Positions 15,200 through 24,125 of a DNA stretch of 64,000 bases are shown here, piece by piece. Both the position numbers and the translations under genes were made by a program. The stretch's first letter is position 1; every line of letters begins with the position of its first letter. Source of the DNA: Sphingoaurantiacus capsulatus (GTDB taxonomy: Bacteria; Pseudomonadota; Alphaproteobacteria; Sphingomonadales; Sphingomonadaceae); assembly GCF_042648405.1 (NCBI RefSeq), contig NZ_JBHRXV010000001.1, forward strand, positions 310,001 through 374,000, written 5' to 3'. The notes below the pieces were generated by a model. The model was not told the origin of the DNA. It saw only the letters and a list, made by a program, of their open reading frames with translations, and did no database searches.

Positions 15200-16144
15200 T
15201 TACAGGCCGTCGCGATAGGCGACCGCCTTCGGCAGCCGGATCTCGACGCCGCCGACGTTCATGATGCCGGCGACCTCCCACAGCATCGGCGACTTCTGGA
15301 AGGCGGGCAGGAACTCGTGCGGTCCCGGCAGATGGAATTGCATGACCTCGCGGCTGTTGTCGTAGGCGATCATGCGTGCGGCACTGTCAGCGCCCGCCGT
15401 CTCCAGCTCGCGGCTGCCGATGATGGTCAGCGGCTGGCCGGTCTCCAGCGTGTAGGCGTTGTTCTCCTTGATGAACTTCAGCACCGAATCCGTGCCGTCG
15501 CCGATGCGCTTGCCGGCAATCGCCTGCAGCCGGCTGGTCGGCAGCAGCAGCGTGTTGGCGCGGTGCGTCTCCTTGGTCTCGGTCGCCGGCGCGTTGAGCA
15601 CCGCGTTGACGTCGCGCGCGACCTTGTCGGCGTCCTTCGACGCCCAGTCCCGCGCGCTGCCCGTCCCATCCGCCGCCACCAGCGCCGCCGGCACCTGCGC
15701 ATCGTTGATCAGGCCGGTGATGCCCTTCTCGTCGGACCCGCGCATCGCGATGCCATAGAGAAAGGCCTCGGCGACCTTTGAGGCGGCCAGCGCCTTCTCG
15801 CTGCCGAGATTGCGACCGAGGGCGGCGGCCCGCTGCAGCTCCTGCAGCGACCATTCATAGCCGATACCGGCGAAGTGGTTGGTGCGCAGATGCTGCGACT
15901 GCGCGACCTCGGCAAACGGCATGTCGACGCCCTTGCCCGACAGGAACTGCGCCGCGCCGGCGATACTGCCCGAATAGAAGACCGAGCCGGCATCCCACAT
16001 GCCGCCGTCGGTGTTCACGAACATCAGCCGGCTGTAGTCGAACGACGGGAAGCGGGTCTGATAGACCTCGGTCTCGATGCGCTGGAGCTGCGGCTGGAGG
16101 AAGCCCAGCGCCTGCTGGGCGTCGTGGAAATTGATCTCGGACAT
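15200..16144 (-). CDS. major capsid protein, DUF2184-like
   Basis: A 314-aa protein from ATG 16144 (MSEINFHDAQQALGFLQPQL). It resembles DUF2184 capsid proteins: an N-terminal helix with QRIETEVYQTRFPSFDYSRL, a middle part HFAGIGYEWSLQELQRAAAL, the GITGLINDAQVP loop and a C-terminal FQKSPMLWEVAGIMNVGGVE. It would form the icosahedral shell with an HK97-like fold. It follows the decoration protein gene; a palindromic repeat separates the two. Confidence 0.85.
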   Translation of the reverse strand: MSEINFHDAQQALGFLQPQLQRIETEVYQTRFPSFDYSRLMFVNTDGGMWDAGSVFYSGSIAGAAQFLSGKGVDMPFAEVAQSQHLRTNHFAGIGYEWSLQELQRAAALGRNLGSEKALAASKVAEAFLYGIAMRGSDEKGITGLINDAQVPAALVAADGTGSARDWASKDADKVARDVNAVLNAPATETKETHRANTLLLPTSRLQAIAGKRIGDGTDSVLKFIKENNAYTLETGQPLTIIGSRELETAGADSAARMIAYDNSREVMQFHLPGPHEFLPAFQKSPMLWEVAGIMNVGGVEIRLPKAVAYRDGL

Positions 16145-16221
16145 TCGCGGGCTTCCTTCTCGGGGCAATCGGCCGTCTCGCGACGGGCGTGGATTTCAGT
16201 GCAGTCCTGCCCCTCCCTTTT

Positions 16222-16291
16222 CGTCATCCCGGCGAAAGCCGGGATCCAGTCGGACGGTCGAGCTGGATACCGGCTTTCGCCGGTATGACGG
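16222..16291. repeat. REPIN-like palindromic repeat (inside phage cassette)
   Basis: Two inverted arms of the type GTCATCCCGGCGAAAGCCGG and its complement flank a short variable centre (TCGGACGGTCGAG). This member lies between decoration and capsid genes, so the mobile repeat inserted into the phage operon without breaking a gene. It differs from most others in one arm (CCCGG instead of ACCGG). Confidence 0.85.
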
Positions 16292-16318
16292 GGAGGAATA
16301 GAGCATGGGCGTAGCGCG

Positions 16319-16756
16319 TCAGCTGCGGTTGGCGATGCGGACGAGCGCGCCGTTGGCCGCCGCCGTGTCGAACACCCAGCCCGGCGCCGCGGTGTTGGAG
16401 CTCGCGGTGTCGACGATGCCGCCGCCCGACGTGACATAGACCGGCGCACCCGCCGTCACCGCCTCGCCCGTGGTCACGAAGATCACGCCCTTGGTCAGGA
16501 TGGCGGCGCTGCCATGCTGCGCCACGACATCGGCGCTGCCCGCGCTGTCGGCGGCGACGAAACCCAGGAAGGCATTGGCCGCCGGCGTCGCGGTGCAGCC
16601 GCGCGGGCCGCTGCCGCGGAACGCCGCCTTGCCGAAGGCGATGCCGGCACCGTCCTCGACGCTGCGGCTGATCCGCGTCGACGGTTCGCTCTCGGCGACC
16701 ATGCCGGCAAAGCCCGCCGGCGGGGTATCGGAATAGCTGGTCTGGACGACGGCCAT
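16319..16756 (-). CDS. phage capsid decoration/cement protein (DUF2190-like)
   Basis: A 145-aa beta-rich protein after a strong AGGAG site. Its sequence (MAVVQTSYSDTPPAGFAGMV; VVAQHGSAAILTKGVIFVTT) has the profile of the gp24/DUF2190 structural cement proteins that bind the outside of the head, encoded next to the capsid gene. It is followed by the capsid gene and preceded by the DUF2213 gene, as in other DUF2213-DUF2184 clusters. Confidence 0.75.
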   Translation of the reverse strand: MAVVQTSYSDTPPAGFAGMVAESEPSTRISRSVEDGAGIAFGKAAFRGSGPRGCTATPAANAFLGFVAADSAGSADVVAQHGSAAILTKGVIFVTTGEAVTAGAPVYVTSGGGIVDTASSNTAAPGWVFDTAAANGALVRIANRS

Positions 16757-16829
16757 GTCGTTGGCTCCTTCTAGGGATTCGATCCCGTGGGCGGCGGAGC
16801 GTCTCCCGACGCGCCGTCAGCGTGAAAAC

Positions 16830-17867
16830 TCAGGCGGCGTCGGCGACCCCGCGATACGCGTTTTCGAAATGGGCAAAGCGCCCGGCCCGCGCGGCATCGA
16901 AGGTGCTGCGCGCCTCGTCACCAACGTGCGTCCCGCGCAGGATCACGTCGCGCGCGGCATCGGCCACCGGCGCCGGCACCGACAGCAGCGCCGCAAACGC
17001 CCCCTCGACCGCCGCATCGCTCATCACCGCGACACCGTCGCCCAGCCGCGCCGCCACCGCCGCGCGCCGAACCTCGGCATCTGACCCATCGCTCTCGAGC
17101 GACGCGCCGGCGACGCGCGAAGCATCCTCGATCAGCTTCACCCGCGCGGCGGCGAGCGCCTGTAACTTCGCCGGCGTCGGCTCCGCCTCGGCCAGCCGCT
17201 GCGTCAGCACTGCCACCTCGGCATCGAGCGCCACCACGCGCCCTTGCAATCCCTCGACCGCCGCCCGCGCTGCCGCCGACAACCCGGTCAGCACCACACC
17301 ATCGACCACCAGCTCGTCCGCATCGCCGATCCGCAGCCGCGGCCCGCCCCGCGCCAGCCCGCACACCGCGACATGATTGCCGCGAATGCCGCGCTGCACG
17401 GCGTCATAGGCCTCGCCCTCCGGCGTCACGCCATCCTCGAACACCAGCTCGCAGCTATACCCGACCGACAGTTGCCGCTTGCCCGCCTGCACCTCGGCGA
17501 TCGCCTCGGCATCCATCAGGGTCAGCGGCACGCTCACCGTGTCGCCATCGCGCGTGACGTCGCCGCCCGTCGTCCCGATCGCATGCCGCTTCCAGTTGGC
17601 GGCGGTCACCGCCTCGGCCGGATGGTCGAGCGTCATCGGCCGGTGCGCCAGCGACGCCATTGCGTCGGGCGCGAACACTTCCTCGGCGGGGCGATACACC
17701 CGCACCACTTCGTCGGCCGCGCGGTCGGCAAGCCCCAGCTCGGCCGCCGAATAGCTTTGCACGCCGCTCCGCGCGATCCGCGCGATGGCGACCATATAGC
17801 CGTCGCGGGTCAGGCGGACGGAGGCGGCATCGAGGGCAAGAGCATCGGTAATCAGCATGTCGGGCAT
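16830..17867 (-). CDS. DUF2213 phage protein, putative prohead protease/scaffold
   Basis: A 345-aa protein with start taken at ATG 17867 (MPDMLITDALALDAASVRLT); TTG 17882 and ATG 17858 are alternatives. Residues 15-150 match the DUF2213 domain (TRDGYMVAIARIARSGVQSY, HRPMTLDHPAE, GYSCELVF, GIRGNHVAVCG), thought to be a prohead protease with a herpes-protease-like fold. The C-terminal 190 residues are a long charged, Ala-rich helical region like a fused scaffold. That domain order is common for protease-scaffold fusions. Confidence 0.8.
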   Translation of the reverse strand: MPDMLITDALALDAASVRLTRDGYMVAIARIARSGVQSYSAAELGLADRAADEVVRVYRPAEEVFAPDAMASLAHRPMTLDHPAEAVTAANWKRHAIGTTGGDVTRDGDTVSVPLTLMDAEAIAEVQAGKRQLSVGYSCELVFEDGVTPEGEAYDAVQRGIRGNHVAVCGLARGGPRLRIGDADELVVDGVVLTGLSAAARAAVEGLQGRVVALDAEVAVLTQRLAEAEPTPAKLQALAAARVKLIEDASRVAGASLESDGSDAEVRRAAVAARLGDGVAVMSDAAVEGAFAALLSVPAPVADAARDVILRGTHVGDEARSTFDAARAGRFAHFENAYRGVADAA

Positions 17868-17899
17868 CCTATGGTTGGGCAAAGCAGGCCGGTAGGTTC
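17867..17899 (-). promoter_or_regulatory. bipartite phage motif, copy d (before DUF2213 gene)
   Basis: GAACCTACC at 17899-17891, 18-nt spacer, ATAGGA at 17872-17867 on the minus strand. It is so close to the DUF2213 start that a promoter here would give a very short or leaderless transcript, which argues for a later start (ATG 17858) or for a different role of the motif. Confidence 0.5.
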
Positions 17900-17900
17900 G

Positions 17901-18149
17901 TCAGACGCCAGCCCGTTCGAGCCGCAGCACATAGAAGCCCTCGGTGATCTTGGACCGCGCCGCCGAGGCAACGAAGAAGGGCTCGCCATCCAGCATGGCC
18001 GCCCGCCCGACCGCCTGGTCCGGCCGCACCCCGCGCCGCGCCCAGCGAAACGCGACGATCGTGCCGTCCCCCGCCTGGATGCCGCACGGCCCGTCATGCA
18101 CCGCCTCGATCGCCAGATGACCGCTCGCGCCGTTCCGGATTTCCGCCAT
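17901..18149 (-). CDS. small phage structural-region protein (82 aa)
   Basis: An 82-aa protein from ATG 18149, which has an AGGAG site 6 bp upstream (a GTG at 18164 overlaps the previous stop but lacks one). It starts MAEIRNGASGHLAIEAVHDG and is beta-rich with no recognised motif. It lies between the spike-associated gene and the DUF2213 protease. Function unknown; possibly a spike accessory or chaperone. Confidence 0.55.
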   Translation of the reverse strand: MAEIRNGASGHLAIEAVHDGPCGIQAGDGTIVAFRWARRGVRPDQAVGRAAMLDGEPFFVASAARSKITEGFYVLRLERAGV

Positions 18150-18160
18150 CGCCCGCTCCT

Positions 18161-18526
18161 TCACCGCTGGCGCACAGTGAGCGCAAAGGTGCGCTCGCGC
18201 GTCCGCGGCGGCTCGCTGTTCGTCGTCGCCCGCAGCTCGATGCCGACCTGCAGGCCGTCACCGGCAAAGGCCGCATCGTTCTGCGCGCCCGGCTCGACGC
18301 CGACCCACAGCCGCACCGCCCGATCTCCCTCGATCAGCGTCGCGCCGCGGTCGGGCGCCTCGAGCACCGACAACCCCAGCGCCGCCCCTTCCGCCGACAT
18401 GGTCAGCGCGAAATCATCGATCACCTCGCCGGGCTCAAGCAGCGCCGCGAAGTCGAACACGAAGTCGAGGACCTCCGACGGGTCCATCGCCTCGGCAAGC
18501 AATATGGGATCATTGGGCAAGGCCAC
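18161..18526 (-). CDS. phage spike-associated protein (121 aa)
   Basis: A 121-aa protein with start GTG 18526 after AGGAG; the frame is open to 18547 but that start lacks a ribosome site. It contains EVLDFVFDFAALLEPGEVID and RELRATTNSEPPRTRERTFAL-like beta strands, resembling phage fiber assembly or C-terminal fiber proteins (phage_fiber_2 type) with a pattern of E-P-G-E-x-I. It overlaps the end of the 1174-aa spike gene by 17 bp, so it is likely a partner of that spike. Confidence 0.6.
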   Translation of the reverse strand: MALPNDPILLAEAMDPSEVLDFVFDFAALLEPGEVIDDFALTMSAEGAALGLSVLEAPDRGATLIEGDRAVRLWVGVEPGAQNDAAFAGDGLQVGIELRATTNSEPPRTRERTFALTVRQR

Positions 18527-21500
18527 GACGGCTCTCCTGACTACCACCCGCCCGCCGTTCGACCGGCGTCTCAGCCTCGACCAGCGCGACGGGCGTATGA
18601 ACCAACCGCACCGACCGTCCCCGCGGCCGCGCTACCGACGCTCCGATCGGCACGATCATCGCCTCGGCAATGCCGATGACGGCCCCGGCCGGCGCTTGCG
18701 CCGCCGCGCCCGCCCCGATGACGGTCGCCTCGATCGTCGCGACCCCGCGGCCAACCGGCATGTTGTCATTGGCCCCAACCGCCACGGTCGTTGCCTCGAC
18801 GACGGCAATGCCTCGACCGGCCGGCGCGTTCGCCACGGCCCCAACGCCCGTCATATCCGGCTGCCAGTTCGGCAGCTCGGCGGCGGACAGGCCGTGCCGA
18901 GCGGCCGCGATCCAGCGGATGCAGCCATTGGCGGCGCGATTGCCGCCGGGTTCGTTGAGGATATCGAGCCGGCCGATCTGCGGCAGGCGCGCCGGCGTGG
19001 CACTCAGCGCCGCGGCGCCGTTTAGCGACCCCCGAAAGAAGTTGGTGCCGGCAACCGCATCATAGCCCCACGAGATCGCAACCCGCGCCACCTCCCCGGC
19101 AGCGATCATCCCCAGCGACAATAGCGCCTGGTTGGCGCCGGCACTCTGCACCAGCGCGATGACGGCGCCGTTCACCTCGACATGTACACGGATATTCTCG
19201 CCGCCGGTGCCGTCATTCAGGTTGATGATATCGCTGGCCCGTATCGGGTTGATCGCCGGCAAACTGAATTGCGCCGCGACAGCCCCCGCGCCTTGCGCGC
19301 CCACTTCCACGAGCACGACATCGTCGATCGTGCCGCCGAACGTCCCGTTGCCCCTGAACTGCAACGTGCCGGTCCCGGCGGGCGTGAAGAGTTCGCTGTA
19401 GGTACCCGATGTTGACCGCTCGCTACCCGGGGTGCCGCCCAGCCACGGGGTCACCGCGCCGTCGCTTCGCACAAGGCGATAGGTGAGCCGGTAGGTTCGA
19501 CCGGCGACGACGGCGACGCTCTGGCTCAGCGCGGAATAGGTAAAATCGTCGCCAATCCGCGATGCGTGGCCCGCCGGGTCGATCGACCAATAGGCGCCGG
19601 TCGTCCACCCTTCGCCGCTCGCAAAATCGCCGTTCCGAACGAGCCCGCCCTCCCGGACCTCGATATCCCCGAACATCGCGGTCGTCCCGCCCTCAATCGC
19701 GTCCACCTCAAGCATGAGCCTGTGGCTGATCCCGCCCGCCACAAACTCGACCGTCCCTGCGGTCAATGCGGTGCCGGAGCTGCTGACCGCCGTGGGCGAT
19801 CCGGAGACATCGGCCATCAGGACGCGCGCGTTGCCGGCGGAGGTTCCCCGCCGCGCGCTTCCCCAGACGCGATAGACATGCCCGGGCCGAAGGCCGGTGA
19901 TCGTGCGATGCGCGCGCGGCGTCGTGTCTCCGGCAATCGTCGTGAGCGTCAACAGGCCGTCGCCGACCTCGACCGTCGCATTCTCGGCGGTCCATCCGGC
20001 TGTCGATCCGAAGTGCCCGGCGCCGTCCAGCAGATCGGGGGCGCTACCGCCGGCGGGTGCCTGCGCCGACACCTCGGCCACGCGAACCGCCGATACGCTG
20101 AAGGCCGCCGCGTTCTCGAACTCGAGGGTGGTGAACGCGCTGGTCGGCACGAAGGTAAAGGCGACCTGGCCGGCCGTCGCGGCATATACGCTGGCGACGA
20201 GGTTGCCGCCGACGCCATCACGCCCGGCCTTCGGCGTGAAATAGGTGCCCGCCTTGTCGGCAAGCGCGATCAGGCAAACGGGTCGCCCGGGCCGGGTGTT
20301 GAGGTTCAGATAGGCGCGCCGCGTCAAGCTCCCGCCCGAATAGCTAATGGTGGTGCCAACCGCCGTGACCATGCCACCGCCGGCGGCGACCCCGACGCGC
20401 GCCGGCGCATACAGGTCGTGCGCTGAGGCCGCGCCGTTGTCCCAGCCGCCATCGCCGGCGAAGGCGGTCGGCACCGCCTCGCGGCAAGAGAAGTTACCCC
20501 ATTCGGCCACCGTCGGGCCACCGCTCTCGATGCTCACGCCGATGAAGATCAGCGGCTGTGTCGGGACAAGCGTCAGCATGGCCGCGCCGCTGGCGGTCAG
20601 TGTCCTGACGCCATAGTGCGTGCCGCCCGCCGCGTTACCCGCGAACAATGTGCTGTTCGCCGCAGTGCGCGTGAAGTCCGCCGTGAGCCGGTACGGGCGA
20701 CCGACGACGACCGGGATTGCCTGCCAGGCATAGCCGCCAGCAGTTCCCGTCAGTCGCAGCCGCCCGGCGTTGACATCAAGCGTGGCGCCATTCGCGTCAT
20801 TCCAATGCGCCGTCGTCGACAAGCCGGTGGCGTTCTGCACCAGGTTGTCACCCTGGACGGTCTGCACGCTCGATGGCTCGGCAGCGCGCGTCACCGCCAC
20901 CGCCGTGGTCGGGATGTAGCTGGTGGGGGTGACGCCCTGCTCCAGTTGCGCGCCCCAGACATGGATGCTGTCGTGGAGATTGGCCGCTCCCATGCCGAAG
21001 ATAGCGATCTCCGAGGTGTCGATGCTCGTTTTCCTGACCGAGCAGCGATACCAGCCGTTGCCGGCGGGCGTGATCGCGCCGGCGCCGGAGATCACCGTCC
21101 CGTCCGAGAGATCGAACACGGCATCGACGCCTGCCGGACTCCCCCGAAGCTCGAGGCTCAGGATGAAGCCGGTTCGGGCCCTGGCGAACACCGACAGTGT
21201 GTAGGCGGTCGCATTGGCGACGACCTCGGTACGGAACACGCTCGCATAGGCGCCCGGCGTGTTGCACGTCAGGCGGTCAGCAGTCGCGGTTCCGTCCGGG
21301 GCCACCGCATCATTCGGCACGATCGCCGCTGCGGCCGTCGTCCAATAACTATTGTCGAACTCGGCCGACCGCAGCAGCAGGTTCGTCCGCGCCTCTTCAC
21401 TCAACAGACCGCGTGTATCGAGCGTGACGGAATCATGCGTAAAGCGCGGGCCGTAAGCCGCCACGCCGACCGTCGCCAGATATGGCGACGGTGCCGTCTG

Positions 21501-22034
21501 ATAAGTGACATGCTCGACCTGCGCGCCGAAGATTGAGAAAGTCTGCGCCGTAGCCGTTACTTGCTTTCGAAATTGAAAGCCGCCGAGGGCATTCACAGAG
21601 GTAACCTTAACCGAATAGCGCGCCCACTGGTCGGTCAGTGTGACCTGCTGGCCGGCGGTTCCGTTGCTGCTACCGTTAAAGAAGTCGAGCTTGGCGATCT
21701 CGCCGCCGACCGCACCTTTCATCCAAACTGAAAGCCGGTAATTCATACCCGGCAGCGGCGTGAGATTCTGAGTGAGCAGGTTATAGCCCCCCGCAGTCCA
21801 TTCGACCCGGGAAGCGTCATTTCCGCCCAACGGATCGGCTTGGCCTGCCGTCAACGCCTGAGTCGCAGTGCCATCGTTATACTTTATCCACGCGGTACTG
21901 GCGAAGTCGCTGGAACGGGTCAGCAGATTACTCGCCGCGTACGTCACCCTCCCCATCGCATCCACCACCGTCCCCGACGACGCACGCGTCAACGCCACGC
22001 CTGCCGGCAGCCGCTCCCTGAAGTTCAGAAACAC
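18510..22034 (-). CDS. large phage spike/fiber with carbohydrate-binding-like modules (1174 aa)
   Basis: Starts at GTG 22034 after AGGAG. The N-terminus (MFLNFRERLPAGVALTRASS then GTVVDAMGRVTYA) is the head-spike/fiber motif found in phage surface proteins with repeated beta-sandwich domains. Several CBM-like modules follow (N-A-T-G-L-S...; L-L-D-G-A-G-H-F-G; L-V-R-N-G-D-F-A-S-G-E-G-W) and a LamG-like domain near residues 920-1060. The last 110 residues hold four about 25-aa repeats around G-A-x-A-x-x-P-x-G-R-G. Placed next to head genes, it may decorate the capsid or bind cell-surface sugars. Confidence 0.75.
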   Translation of the reverse strand: MFLNFRERLPAGVALTRASSGTVVDAMGRVTYAASNLLTRSSDFASTAWIKYNDGTATQALTAGQADPLGGNDASRVEWTAGGYNLLTQNLTPLPGMNYRLSVWMKGAVGGEIAKLDFFNGSSNGTAGQQVTLTDQWARYSVKVTSVNALGGFQFRKQVTATAQTFSIFGAQVEHVTYQTAPSPYLATVGVAAYGPRFTHDSVTLDTRGLLSEEARTNLLLRSAEFDNSYWTTAAAAIVPNDAVAPDGTATADRLTCNTPGAYASVFRTEVVANATAYTLSVFARARTGFILSLELRGSPAGVDAVFDLSDGTVISGAGAITPAGNGWYRCSVRKTSIDTSEIAIFGMGAANLHDSIHVWGAQLEQGVTPTSYIPTTAVAVTRAAEPSSVQTVQGDNLVQNATGLSTTAHWNDANGATLDVNAGRLRLTGTAGGYAWQAIPVVVGRPYRLTADFTRTAANSTLFAGNAAGGTHYGVRTLTASGAAMLTLVPTQPLIFIGVSIESGGPTVAEWGNFSCREAVPTAFAGDGGWDNGAASAHDLYAPARVGVAAGGGMVTAVGTTISYSGGSLTRRAYLNLNTRPGRPVCLIALADKAGTYFTPKAGRDGVGGNLVASVYAATAGQVAFTFVPTSAFTTLEFENAAAFSVSAVRVAEVSAQAPAGGSAPDLLDGAGHFGSTAGWTAENATVEVGDGLLTLTTIAGDTTPRAHRTITGLRPGHVYRVWGSARRGTSAGNARVLMADVSGSPTAVSSSGTALTAGTVEFVAGGISHRLMLEVDAIEGGTTAMFGDIEVREGGLVRNGDFASGEGWTTGAYWSIDPAGHASRIGDDFTYSALSQSVAVVAGRTYRLTYRLVRSDGAVTPWLGGTPGSERSTSGTYSELFTPAGTGTLQFRGNGTFGGTIDDVVLVEVGAQGAGAVAAQFSLPAINPIRASDIINLNDGTGGENIRVHVEVNGAVIALVQSAGANQALLSLGMIAAGEVARVAISWGYDAVAGTNFFRGSLNGAAALSATPARLPQIGRLDILNEPGGNRAANGCIRWIAAARHGLSAAELPNWQPDMTGVGAVANAPAGRGIAVVEATTVAVGANDNMPVGRGVATIEATVIGAGAAAQAPAGAVIGIAEAMIVPIGASVARPRGRSVRLVHTPVALVEAETPVERRAGGSQESRRGLAQ

Positions 22035-22047
22035 CGCGCCCGCTCCT

Positions 22048-22473
22048 TCAGAAGCTCGCGATGCCGGTCGCCGCCGTCACGTCGAGCGTCAGCGGGCCGT
22101 TCACGTTCCCGCGGTTCGAGGTCAGGTCGAGATAGCCGATCAACCGCCCGCTACCGCTATCATGCCACACGGCGTAGCGCGCGGTCGCGAAGCCGCTGGC
22201 ATGCTGACTCCACACCACATCGTCGTGCGTCCACTCCGGCGTCGCGCCGTCGAGTGCCACCGCCGAGCCGGCGATCGTCTGCCCGCCCGCGCTGTAGGCC
22301 CCGCCCGACACCTCCTTGCCGCTGCTCACGCTCGCGAACAGCTGGTCGACGGCGACGTCCGGCACATAGGCAGCGGTCAGCAGCGCCACCTTGATCGGCG
22401 CCGACGCCAGGTTGATCGCGTTGCCATTGTGCTGGCGCAGGCGGAAGTTCGAATAGAGGACGAGGTTCGCCAC
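22048..22473 (-). CDS. phage structural protein between portal and spike (141 aa)
   Basis: A 141-aa protein from GTG 22473 after AGGAG (ANLVLYSNFRLRQHNGNAIN). Asn/Thr-rich and beta-rich with ASAPIKVALLTAAYVPDVAV and a C-terminal SNRGNVNGPLTLDVTAATG. This profile (a protein whose first strands read I-K-V-A-L-L-T) is common in phage structural genes of unknown function located beside fibers. It is separated from the spike gene by 13 bp and led by a GAACCTACC motif copy. Function not recognised. Confidence 0.65.
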   Translation of the reverse strand: MANLVLYSNFRLRQHNGNAINLASAPIKVALLTAAYVPDVAVDQLFASVSSGKEVSGGAYSAGGQTIAGSAVALDGATPEWTHDDVVWSQHASGFATARYAVWHDSGSGRLIGYLDLTSNRGNVNGPLTLDVTAATGIASF

Positions 22474-22514
22474 TTATGTCTCCTGTCGTCGTCTCGACGA
22501 GGTGGAAGCGCAGA

Positions 22515-22547
22515 GATTAGGCCACGGCGCTCACCGCCGGTAGGTTC
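22515..22547 (-). promoter_or_regulatory. bipartite phage motif, copy e (overlaps portal 3' end)
   Basis: GAACCTACC at 22547-22539, 18-nt spacer, CTAATC at 22520-22515 on the minus strand. The first half encodes part of the portal C-terminus (A-N-L-P-A) and the second half includes its stop codon, so the motif is kept despite coding constraints. It lies 42 bp before the GTG at 22473. Confidence 0.6.
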
Positions 22548-23830
22548 GCCAGCGCCGCTTCGAGGCCCGGGTAGCAACCGTCCTCGATCACCCGGCCCCG
22601 CCGCCCGGCCGCCAGCGCCTCGGCCGGGATCAACCCGCTCGCCGCGTCGATCGCCGCCGTCTCGGCATTGAGCTTGTCGACCTCGGCTCGCTCCTTCGGC
22701 GCCAGCTGCCACAAGGGCGCAAACTCGAACCACACATCGCCCGGCACGCTGCCAAACAGCGACCGCAGCATCACCGCATCGATCCGCTCGAGCAACGGCC
22801 GCAGCTCGTTCGCCTGCATCGCCGCGACACTGTCGTAGTAGTTGCGCAGGTCGCTCTCGCCGGTGGCATTGAGCCCCGCCGGCGCCTGCCCCAAAAGCCG
22901 GGTCACGGGGATATCCGCGGCGCCGGCCACCAGTTGCAAATATCGGTCGATCACCTCGGGCATGCCGGTCCACACGACCTGACGCGTTTCCCAGGTCTCG
23001 CTCGCATCCTTCAGCTTGGCGTTGTGCGTCGACTGCCCCAGTTTCGCGAGGCTCAACCGCCGCAGCAGCCGCTCCTCATATTCGCGGCTGGCCAGGCTCG
23101 ACAGCAGGTCGGGGATGCCGAACACATCGACCTTCGCCTCGTCGATCAGCGCGGCGAAGCCGTTCTGCGCGGCGTCGGCATTCTTCACCGCGTCCTCGAT
23201 CGACTGCAGCAGTGGGTCGCCCCAGAACCAGCTCGCGCCCCCCATAAGACCAGGGCCGATGGCGCTCGCCTCGGGCACCGCCTGACCGACGAAGGCGACG
23301 ACGCGCGACGGATGCAGCTTCACCTCGCCGCCGCCGCGGCCGCGCAACAGGAAATGCGTCGGCTGGCCGAACCACGGGTCCTCGGGGTCCATCCGCCGTT
23401 CGCCATGCACCAGCTCCCAGCGCGACAGCACATGCGCATAGCGCAAGCCGCCCTTGCCGATCCGCGCGAGATCGATCGGCATCGCCGCATCGCCATCGCC
23501 CACCCCGAGCAGGATCGCCGCTCCGCCGTGCAGCCGCGCCAGCACCAGCGCCCGCCGCACTTTGCGGCGCAGCTCCAGCCGCCGCTCTTCCGCCTCGATC
23601 GCGGCGATGGCCTCGGGCGCCGCCTGCCAGCGCCGCCACGCGCGCGTCGCGTCGTGCGCTGGCAGGTCGATGATCTTCCTGACCAGCCACGATGACCGGT
23701 ACGCCGCCTCCACCTGCGCCGGATCGACATGGCGCAGCGCATAGACGCTGTGCGCCCGTTTGTCGGCCGCCGTTCCGGCGCCGGTGATCAGATTGGTCAG
23801 CCCGTCGCGCAATTCGCTGACGAAACCCAT
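22517..23830 (-). CDS. phage portal protein, DUF1073-like
   Basis: A 437-aa protein from ATG 23830 with AAGGAGG upstream. It has the DUF1073 portal pattern: SSWLVRKIIDLPAHDATRAW near residue 48, LVLARLHGGAAILLGVGDGD near 95, GDPLLQSIEDAVKNADAAQN near 205 and LLGQAPAGLNATGESDLRNY near 315. Portals form the dodecameric DNA entry ring of the head. The usual neighbour, terL, lies 2.1 kb upstream because a transporter and two small genes intervene. Confidence 0.85.
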   Translation of the reverse strand: MGFVSELRDGLTNLITGAGTAADKRAHSVYALRHVDPAQVEAAYRSSWLVRKIIDLPAHDATRAWRRWQAAPEAIAAIEAEERRLELRRKVRRALVLARLHGGAAILLGVGDGDAAMPIDLARIGKGGLRYAHVLSRWELVHGERRMDPEDPWFGQPTHFLLRGRGGGEVKLHPSRVVAFVGQAVPEASAIGPGLMGGASWFWGDPLLQSIEDAVKNADAAQNGFAALIDEAKVDVFGIPDLLSSLASREYEERLLRRLSLAKLGQSTHNAKLKDASETWETRQVVWTGMPEVIDRYLQLVAGAADIPVTRLLGQAPAGLNATGESDLRNYYDSVAAMQANELRPLLERIDAVMLRSLFGSVPGDVWFEFAPLWQLAPKERAEVDKLNAETAAIDAASGLIPAEALAAGRRGRVIEDGCYPGLEAALANLPAVSAVA

Positions 23831-23870
23831 GCGAGCGCCTCCTTAGCCGTCATCCGACGCGAAGGCGTGA

Positions 23871-23903
23871 CGATAGGGTGGCGGGGAGATCGGCTGTAGG
23901 TTC
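23871..23903 (-). promoter_or_regulatory. bipartite phage motif, copy f (before portal)
   Basis: GAACCTACA at 23903-23895, 18-nt spacer, CTATCG at 23876-23871 on the minus strand, 41 bp before the portal ATG. Confidence 0.6.
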
Positions 23904-23904
23904 G

Positions 23905-24057
23905 TCAGGACCGCTTGCGCAGCAGCCGTTCGAAAATGCGCGCGCCGCGTTCCAGCGCGCTCGCCGAATCGTCGGGCGTGATCGCCGCGTCGCGCGGCTC
24001 GGTCGGCTCGGTTCGTCGTCGGCCGCGCCGCGCCGCGGTCCCTTCGTCATCAATCAT
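23905..24057 (-). CDS. small charged protein upstream of portal (50 aa)
   Basis: A 50-aa frame, ATG 24057 to TGA 23905, with an Arg-rich N-terminal half (AARRGRRRTEPTEPRDAAIT) and a helical C-terminus ERGARIFERLLRKRS. No known family. It is the closest gene to the portal and ends within the portal motif region. Small charged proteins in this slot can be terminase small subunits or head accessory proteins, but nothing specific supports that here. Confidence 0.4.
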   Translation of the reverse strand: MIDDEGTAARRGRRRTEPTEPRDAAITPDDSASALERGARIFERLLRKRS

Positions 24058-24125
24058 CCATCAGCCCCTCAACTGCTGGAAAGCGGCGCATTCACCATAA
24101 AGGCCGGGGCGCCGCAAGATACGAA

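Noticed and set aside
19484..19499. Eighth copy of GAACCTACC inside the spike gene
   Set aside because: It encodes R-T-Y-R in frame and has no CTA-type box 18 nt away, so it is probably coincidence.
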